NCBI GenBank assembly: GCA_017632695.1
Contig: JAGBQS010000263.1
Coordinates: forward strand, 1-9,670
Direction of reading: 5' to 3'
Length of the DNA stretch: 9,670 nt
DNA from: Bacteroidales bacterium
GTDB lineage: Bacteria; Bacteroidota; Bacteroidia; Bacteroidales; UBA3663
Shown here: piece by piece, positions 4,868 through 9,670 of the stretch
How the letters are laid out: every line of letters starts with the position of its first letter
Position numbering within the stretch: position 1 is the stretch's first letter
Position numbers and translations under genes: made by a program
The notes under the pieces: generated by a model
What the model was told of the DNA's origin: nothing
The model's database searches: none
What the model saw: the letters and a program-made list of their open reading frames with translations, nothing else

Positions 4868-6878
4868 AGCGAAGCATCTGCTCCGGATACGTTTCCGAAC
4901 CGTAAATGATCTTCACGTCCATGATGTTGCCTTCGGCATCCTTCACCAGCTCGTAGCGCGGGTTCACAAAGCCCTTGTACGGAGCGATGTTCAGCTTTTT
5001 GTAGCGGGCCAGCACCTCGGCATGCAGTTCAGGATCCACCTTTACGCCGTAGGTCTCCACCAGCTTGCGGCCGGCCTCGAAGTCGCCCTCGCTCTTGATG
5101 CGCTGCAACTCGCCCAGCAGTTCGCCGAAGTATTGGCGGAGCTTGTCGTAGTCGTTGATGCGGACATAAGTCTTGCCGTCCTTCCTGGCAAACTCCAGGG
5201 CAGGAGTGCCTTCGTCCTGCTTGGCGCGCTCCAGCGTCCAGTAGGCAATCAGGGCGCGGTTACGCATGTGGGCTTCCTCCAGGTTGTCGCCCGGAATGAT
5301 GCGCACCAGCTGCGTCATCAGACCGTTCATCATCTGCTGGTAGTAGCCGGCCTTGTAGGCTTCGGTGTTCGGCATCACGCCCAGTTCCACCAGTTTCGGG
5401 TCGGCCATGTAATAGAGGGCAAAGATGTCGGCACGGGCCTCTTCGAGGGTACTGCCGTAAGCCTTCAGGGCATCCGGATCAACGCCGGGCAGCAGCTGTC
5501 CGCTGCCGTGCCCCAGACACTCGTGCAGGTCGGTATGGATGTTATCCACGTAGTGGGCATACTGCTTGGCGCGCTGTACCTCCTCGTCGCTCCACATGAA
5601 TTCCTCGCCGAATCCGTTGCCGGCGGCAGCGGCATCGTAGGCAGCAGTGATGTTATCGATGCTCACCGACTTCGAGCCGTGCTGTGCGCGGATCCAGTTC
5701 GAGTTCGGCAGGTTGATGCCGATCGGGGTCGACGGGTAGCTGTCGCCTGCCAGGATGGCGGCGGTGATGACCTTGGCGGTAACGCCCTTCACCACAGGCT
5801 TGCGGAAGCGGTCGTCGATGGGCGAGTGATCCTCAAACCACTGGGCATTGGCCGATACGATTTCGGTGCGTGCCGTGTTGGCCGAATCCTTGAAGTTCAC
5901 CATACCCTCCCAGGCACCGCGCAGACCCAGCGGGTCGCCGTAGCTCTCAATGAAGCCGTTGATGAAGTCCACCTTGCTCTGCAGGTCCTTCACCCAGTCG
6001 ATCGAGTAGGTATCAAAATCCTTCAGGTCGCCTCTGCGGTAGTACTGAATCAGGTCGGCAATCACCTTCTTCTGCTGTACGTTCTCGGCATAAGGGGCAG
6101 CCAGTTCGAGGTTCTCCACAATCTTCCCGATGGCAGCGCCGTACAGACCGCCCACCTTGTAGGTCTTCTCCACCAGCTTACCGTTCTCCTTCACCATCTT
6201 CGAGTTAAGGCCGAACATCACAGGCGTCTGGTCCTTCGGGTTCTTCAGCTTGGCGTAGTAGTTTTCCACTTCCTGTTGGGTCACACCTTCGCCGTAGTAG
6301 TTGTTGGCCGAAGTCTGAATCAGGTCAACGCCGTCGGCCTGGTTCGTCTTTATGCGCAGGCAGGTCGAGTCGAACATGGCGGCATCGATGCCTTCCAGAC
6401 CGTTGCACTTGGCCGAAAGCTCAACGGCCAGTTCCTCAGGTAGCGCACTCAGCTGGCTGTCGAACCACTCCTGCGTAAAGCCCGGCTGGAACTTGGCGTT
6501 GCTGTAATGATGATGGATGCCGTTGGCAAACCAGATCTGCTTCATGTACTGCTCGAAGGCCTTCCACTGCGGGTCTGCCTTGTCGCCCTGATAGTTCTGG
6601 TACACAGCCTCGCAGAGGTTGCGGATGGCAAGATTGTACTTGCAGTTCTGGTCCCACAGGATGTCGCGGCCCCAAAGGGCAGCTTCGGTGAGGTAATAAA
6701 CCAGCGTCTTCTGCTGCAGGCTGAGCTGCTCGAAGGCAGGCACTTCGTACCTGAGCACCTCGATGTCGGCAAAGCGGTCCACACTCCAGTTGTTAGCCGG
6801 CTGTACGTCCTGCTTTTCGCTTGTACATGCCGTAGTCAACACTAATGCTGATGCCATAACGATATTGCGTAATTTCAT
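4842..6878 (-). CDS. Dipeptidyl peptidase III, zinc metallopeptidase (M49), predicted lipoprotein
   Basis: Releases dipeptides from the N-termini of short peptides using one zinc ion. The protein is 678 residues, close to the characterised Bacteroides thetaiotaomicron enzyme. The zinc motif HECLGH lies at 452-457 (His452, Glu453, His457), and EEARAD at 479-484 supplies the third ligand, Glu480; both M49 signatures are intact, so it should be active. Residues 1-17 form a short signal peptide with a lipobox-like LTTA followed by Cys18, so export and lipid anchoring are predicted; SEKQD after the Cys is charged but not a clear surface-export signal. Most eukaryotic DPP III is cytosolic, so this location gives a role in the periplasm or at the outer membrane, probably peptide scavenging. 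ATG 6878 is the start because it yields the complete signal peptide. It follows the helicase gene by 26 nt and overlaps the AlkD-like gene by 26 nt. Confidence 0.93.
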   Translation of the reverse strand: MKLRNIVMASALVLTTACTSEKQDVQPANNWSVDRFADIEVLRYEVPAFEQLSLQQKTLVYYLTEAALWGRDILWDQNCKYNLAIRNLCEAVYQNYQGDKADPQWKAFEQYMKQIWFANGIHHHYSNAKFQPGFTQEWFDSQLSALPEELAVELSAKCNGLEGIDAAMFDSTCLRIKTNQADGVDLIQTSANNYYGEGVTQQEVENYYAKLKNPKDQTPVMFGLNSKMVKENGKLVEKTYKVGGLYGAAIGKIVENLELAAPYAENVQQKKVIADLIQYYRRGDLKDFDTYSIDWVKDLQSKVDFINGFIESYGDPLGLRGAWEGMVNFKDSANTARTEIVSANAQWFEDHSPIDDRFRKPVVKGVTAKVITAAILAGDSYPSTPIGINLPNSNWIRAQHGSKSVSIDNITAAYDAAAAGNGFGEEFMWSDEEVQRAKQYAHYVDNIHTDLHECLGHGSGQLLPGVDPDALKAYGSTLEEARADIFALYYMADPKLVELGVMPNTEAYKAGYYQQMMNGLMTQLVRIIPGDNLEEAHMRNRALIAYWTLERAKQDEGTPALEFARKDGKTYVRINDYDKLRQYFGELLGELQRIKSEGDFEAGRKLVETYGVKVDPELHAEVLARYKKLNIAPYKGFVNPRYELVKDAEGNIMDVKIIYGSETYPEQMLRYGRQYSAL

Positions 6879-6904
6879 TCTGTTGAAAAATTAAAAGTTA
6901 ACAA

Positions 6905-8788
6905 TCATTTGCGGGTCTTGCCTTTCGGCTTGCTGCTGCGGGTTTCGCGCGGCTGGCGCTCCTTGCGTTCCTTGCCTTTAGCGTCCTTACCTTTTGCATC
7001 CTTGCGGAACTTGGCAAAAGGCACTTCGCCTTCGGGCTTGGCGGCACGGGACTTGCCCTCGTGGGGTTTAGCCGAATCCGCTTTCTCAACAATCACCTGA
7101 CGTCCGTTCCAGTCGGCACCGGTCATATCCTTGATGACAAACCGGGCATCCTTTTCAGGCACTTCAAAATAGCTGAAGTTGGTAAGCAGGTCGATGCGTC
7201 CCATCTCGATACGGTGGTGAACCAGCGAGTTCATCAGGCCGATGAGCTGCTTGGGGAAGATACCGTCGCGCTTGCCGAGGTTCACAAACAGGCGGGTAAA
7301 GCCCGGTTCGGCCTGCGTCTCGCTACCCTTGTACTCGCGGGCATACGAGGCGTTGCGTGCCTGGCTGCGGTCGGCCTTTTCGCGCTTGGGACGTTCCTCG
7401 GGAATATCCAGTTCGGCCGAATCCTTGTAGAACTCCAGCAGACGGTTGAACTCCAGGCTGACGATACGTTTCAGCAGATCCTCGCCGGTCAGCCAGCCCA
7501 GTTTCTTGGCAACCGGATCCAGGTACTTCTCGATTTCCTCTTCCTTCACCTCCACCTTTTCCAGGCGGTCGGCCAGACCGAACAGCTGTTTCTCGATGAT
7601 GCGCTCCGTAGTCGGGATCTGGCCTTTGGCAAACTCCTTGCCGATGATGTGCTCGATGTCCTTCAGCTTGCGGCGTTCCTTGATGTGCACAATGGCAATC
7701 GATGTGCCCTTCTTGCCGGCACGTCCTGTACGTCCGCTGCGGTGGGTATATACCTCCACATCGTCCGGCAAACCGTAGTTGATCACGTGCGTCAGGTCGT
7801 CCACATCCAGACCGCGTGCAGCCACATCCGTAGCCACTAAGAGCTGCAGGTGGCGGGTGCGGAACTTACGCATCACCAGATCGCGCTGTTCCTGGCTCAG
7901 GTCGCCGTGCAGGGCGTCGGCGTTGTAGCCTTCGTCCATCAGGTTCTTGGCAATTTCCTGCGTTTCGGCCTTCGTGCGGCAGAAGATGATGCCGTAGATG
8001 TTCGGATAATAGTCCACGATGCGCTTCAGGGCGGCGTACTTATCCTTGGCGTGTACCAGGTAGTACACATGGTTCACGTTGGCGGCACCCTCGTTCTTGT
8101 GGCCGATGGTGATTTCCACCGGATCCGTCATGTACTTCTTGGCAATCTCCGCAATCGGCTTCGGCATGGTGGCGCTGAACAGCATCGTGCGGTGGTCCGA
8201 AGGGATACTCTTCAGGATGGTCTCGATGTCCTCCTGGAAGCCCATGCTCAGCATTTCGTCCGCTTCGTCCAGCACCAGCGTATTCACATTGCCGAGGGTG
8301 CAGGCGCCGCGTTCCACCAGGTCGATGAGGCGTCCCGGGGTAGCTACCACCACATGTACGCCGCGTTTAAGCTGGCCTATCTGGCTGCCGATGCTCGATC
8401 CGCCGTACACCGGCAGGATGGCGATGCCCTTCAGGTACTTGGCGTAGTCCTGCAGGTCGCTGGCAATCTGGAGGCAGAGCTCGCGGGTAGGAGCCAGGAT
8501 AAGTGCCTGCGGCTGCGGTGCGTCCTCCGGATCCATCCATTTGCCTGTTTTCCAGTCTTTCTTAATCTGATATTCGCTGTACACCGGGACGAGGTCCACC
8601 TTCTGCAGCAGCGGCAGACCGAATGCGGCCGTTTTGCCGGTACCGGTTTGAGCGAGTCCTACCAGGTCGCGCCCCTGGTTGAGTACAACCGGGATGGCCT
8701 GTTCCTGGATAGGCATTGGTTGCTCGTAACCCATCTCCTCGATGGCTCTGAGCAGCGGGGGCATGATGCCCAATTCTTCAAATGTCAT
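6905..8788 (-). CDS. DEAD-box ATP-dependent RNA helicase with DbpA-type RNA-binding domain
   Basis: Cytosolic RNA-remodelling ATPase, 627 residues from ATG 8788. This start gives the standard Q-motif opening MTFEELG; an in-frame TTG at 8812 would overlap the pyrI stop and add eight unconserved residues. Motifs in order: Q motif (PIQEQA, 26-31), AQTGTGKT (46-53), PTREL (100-104), GG (129-130), TPGR (150-153), DEAD (174-177), SAT (205-207), FCRTK (269-273), ARGLD (324-328), HRSGRTGR (349-356). Residues 498-569 (FTRLFVNLGKRDG to VIVEKA) match the DbpA/CsdA RNA-binding fold, pointing to rRNA or structured-RNA substrates, as in ribosome assembly or cold adaptation. About 25 residues (67-91, charged, containing KKDWKTGKW) lie between motifs I and Ia, longer than in minimal DEAD proteins. 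A basic Lys/Arg tail (about 573-627) should add non-specific RNA affinity. It lies 20 nt after pyrI and 26 nt before the DPP III gene. The exact orthologue (DeaD, DbpA or RhlE type) cannot be fixed. Confidence 0.95.
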   Translation of the reverse strand: MTFEELGIMPPLLRAIEEMGYEQPMPIQEQAIPVVLNQGRDLVGLAQTGTGKTAAFGLPLLQKVDLVPVYSEYQIKKDWKTGKWMDPEDAPQPQALILAPTRELCLQIASDLQDYAKYLKGIAILPVYGGSSIGSQIGQLKRGVHVVVATPGRLIDLVERGACTLGNVNTLVLDEADEMLSMGFQEDIETILKSIPSDHRTMLFSATMPKPIAEIAKKYMTDPVEITIGHKNEGAANVNHVYYLVHAKDKYAALKRIVDYYPNIYGIIFCRTKAETQEIAKNLMDEGYNADALHGDLSQEQRDLVMRKFRTRHLQLLVATDVAARGLDVDDLTHVINYGLPDDVEVYTHRSGRTGRAGKKGTSIAIVHIKERRKLKDIEHIIGKEFAKGQIPTTERIIEKQLFGLADRLEKVEVKEEEIEKYLDPVAKKLGWLTGEDLLKRIVSLEFNRLLEFYKDSAELDIPEERPKREKADRSQARNASYAREYKGSETQAEPGFTRLFVNLGKRDGIFPKQLIGLMNSLVHHRIEMGRIDLLTNFSYFEVPEKDARFVIKDMTGADWNGRQVIVEKADSAKPHEGKSRAAKPEGEVPFAKFRKDAKGKDAKGKERKERQPRETRSSKPKGKTRK

Positions 8789-8808
8789 TAATTTCCGTTT
8801 GTTAATAA

Positions 8809-9264
8809 TCAAAGTAATTCTATCTCATCGTGCTGCATCACGCGCTCGCAGTACACGCAGCGCAAGGATTTCAGGTTCATGTTGAACACCTCCATCTTGG
8901 TGGCTACGGGCTGGTGGTTGGTGATGCATTTCGGATTGGAGCATTTCACAACGCCGATAATCTGTTTCGGGTACTGAACATATTTCTTTTCAGCAATCTG
9001 ATAATCCCTGATGATGTTCAGAGTCACGTTCGGGGCGACTACGCTGAGCCGTCCAATTTCCTCGTCGGTCAGGTAGCGGTCCGACACCTTGATGATGCCC
9101 TTCTTGCCGAGCGTCTTGCTCTCCAGGTTCGTGCCGATGGTGATGGCGCCCGGATGGCTGTAGAGGTTCAGGACCTGCACCACCTTGAAGGTGACGTCGG
9201 CGGGGATATGGTCAATAACGGTGCCGTTGGCGATGGCCGACACTTCCAATTCTTTCTTTGCCAT
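8809..9264 (-). CDS. pyrI: Aspartate carbamoyltransferase regulatory chain
   Basis: Regulatory subunit that binds nucleotides (CTP/UTP inhibit, ATP activates in the studied enterobacterial enzyme) and holds catalytic PyrB trimers together through a zinc domain. The protein is 151 residues, about the usual length. The N-terminal allosteric domain starts with VSAIANGTVIDHIPAD (8-23), containing the conserved GTVIDHI. The C-terminal zinc domain has all four cysteines, Cys108, Cys113, Cys136 and Cys139, with spacing like the E. coli chain. Start ATG 9264. It lies 43 nt downstream of pyrB, the usual pairing, and 20 nt upstream of the helicase gene. Effector specificity in this organism cannot be read from sequence. 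Confidence 0.97.
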   Translation of the reverse strand: MAKKELEVSAIANGTVIDHIPADVTFKVVQVLNLYSHPGAITIGTNLESKTLGKKGIIKVSDRYLTDEEIGRLSVVAPNVTLNIIRDYQIAEKKYVQYPKQIIGVVKCSNPKCITNHQPVATKMEVFNMNLKSLRCVYCERVMQHDEIELL

Positions 9265-9307
9265 TGGAAACTGTATTTTGTTTGTCTTGATTAGCTTTTA
9301 TACACAC

Positions 9308-9670
9308 TTAAACCGGGATGTTCAGCATCCGGCAGATGATAGCCTGACGGGCATACAGACCGTTCTGAGCCTGCTGGAAGTAGTAGGCCTTGTCGCTGTC
9401 GTCCACATCGTAGGCAATCTCGTTCACGCGGGGCAGCGGGTGGAGCACGCGCAGGTTAGGCTTGGCGTTCTCCAGCATCGAGCGGCGCAGGCAGTACACA
9501 TTCTTCACCTGTTCGTACTCGCGCGGGTCGCTGAAGCGTTCGCGCTGCACACGGGTCATATAGAGGATGTCAAGCTGCGGCATCGCGCCCTCGAGGTCGG
9601 TGGTCTGCACGTAGGGGATACCGCGCGCGGCGAGCACATCCTTCTTCACATAGCTCGGCAACTTCAGCTC
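9308..9670 (-). CDS. pyrB: Aspartate carbamoyltransferase catalytic chain, C-terminal part (runs off right edge)
   Basis: Catalytic subunit condensing carbamoyl phosphate with aspartate, the committed step of pyrimidine synthesis. Only the last 120 residues are present; the frame is open to the right edge, starting ELKLPSYVKKD. Visible signatures of the aspartate-binding half: ILYMTRVQRERF, holding the equivalents of E. coli Arg229 and Gln231; VLHPLPRVNEIA, with the HPLPR loop; and AYYFQQAQNGLYARQA, the conserved C-terminal helix. It ends with TAA at 9310-9308. There is no sign of damage; the truncation comes from the window edge. Any leader or regulatory region of the operon lies outside the window. 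Confidence 0.96.
   Translation of the reverse strand, partial: ELKLPSYVKKDVLAARGIPYVQTTDLEGAMPQLDILYMTRVQRERFSDPREYEQVKNVYCLRRSMLENAKPNLRVLHPLPRVNEIAYDVDDSDKAYYFQQAQNGLYARQAIICRMLNIPV

Noticed and set aside
3901..4909. Plus-strand open frames opposite the Fur-like and AlkD-like genes
   Set aside because: The minus-strand frames have recognisable domains and coherent overlaps; the plus-strand products do not.
4794..6443. Plus-strand open frame of 549 codons opposite the DPP III gene
   Set aside because: Antisense shadow of a G+C-rich gene with intact M49 motifs; the predicted protein is a low-complexity Val/Leu/His mix with no recognisable domain.
7850..8791. Plus-strand open frames opposite the helicase (also 7061-7840)
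   Set aside because: Antisense to a complete DEAD-box gene with all motifs; composition is typical of shadow frames.
8789..8812. TTG start at 8812 for the helicase
   Set aside because: It overlaps the pyrI stop and adds eight residues before the conserved MTFEELG opening; ATG 8788 fits the family.

Overview
The window looks like Bacteroidales chromosome (Bacteroides, Phocaeicola or Prevotella-like; I cannot name the genus). The signs are family-level: a DPP III of the Bacteroides type with an HECLGH zinc motif and a lipoprotein signal, a DEAD-box helicase with a DbpA-type C-terminal domain, a separate pyrB/pyrI pair, starts that mostly lack a Shine-Dalgarno sequence, and a promoter matching the Bacteroides form (TTTG, 20-bp spacer, TAnnTTTG). 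Coding DNA from about 1.45 kb to the right edge is fairly G+C-rich, while the 1044-1226 intergenic stretch is A+T-rich.

Every supported gene is on the minus strand, so transcription runs from right to left. In that order: the 3' end of pyrB (cut by the window edge), pyrI, a DEAD-box RNA helicase, a dipeptidyl peptidase III lipoprotein, a small AlkD-like HEAT-repeat protein, a divergent Fur-family regulator, purA, and an AEC-family membrane transporter. Spacings are 43, 20, 26, -26, -32, 21 and 27 nt, so these eight genes could be one or a few co-transcribed units. They join the committed pyrimidine step (PyrB/PyrI), the first AMP-specific purine step (PurA), RNA remodelling and peptide breakdown. 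No promoter is visible inside the short gaps, though promoters inside upstream genes cannot be excluded.

A 412-bp intergenic region (1044-1455) separates the transporter from a further minus-strand gene that runs off the left edge. It holds the most unusual DNA here: a roughly 230-bp element built of 10-bp-period GGAGTTAAC-type units. It has 30-bp imperfect inverted ends, a four-unit inverted block, a duplicated internal segment containing an exact 29-bp repeat, and a small perfect hairpin. Between the element and the gene lie an 18-bp dyad (TGTGCAA-N4-TTGCACA) and a good Bacteroides-type promoter.

The left-edge gene (1-1043, 5' part only) encodes a secreted protein with a signal peptide, a DUF1565-like segment and regularly spaced YGGS rungs typical of a right-handed beta-helix. 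Most of the window is ordinary housekeeping sequence. The parts worth a second look are the intergenic repeat element, the Fur-like protein with an eroded metal site, and the minimal AlkD-like protein overlapped at both ends.
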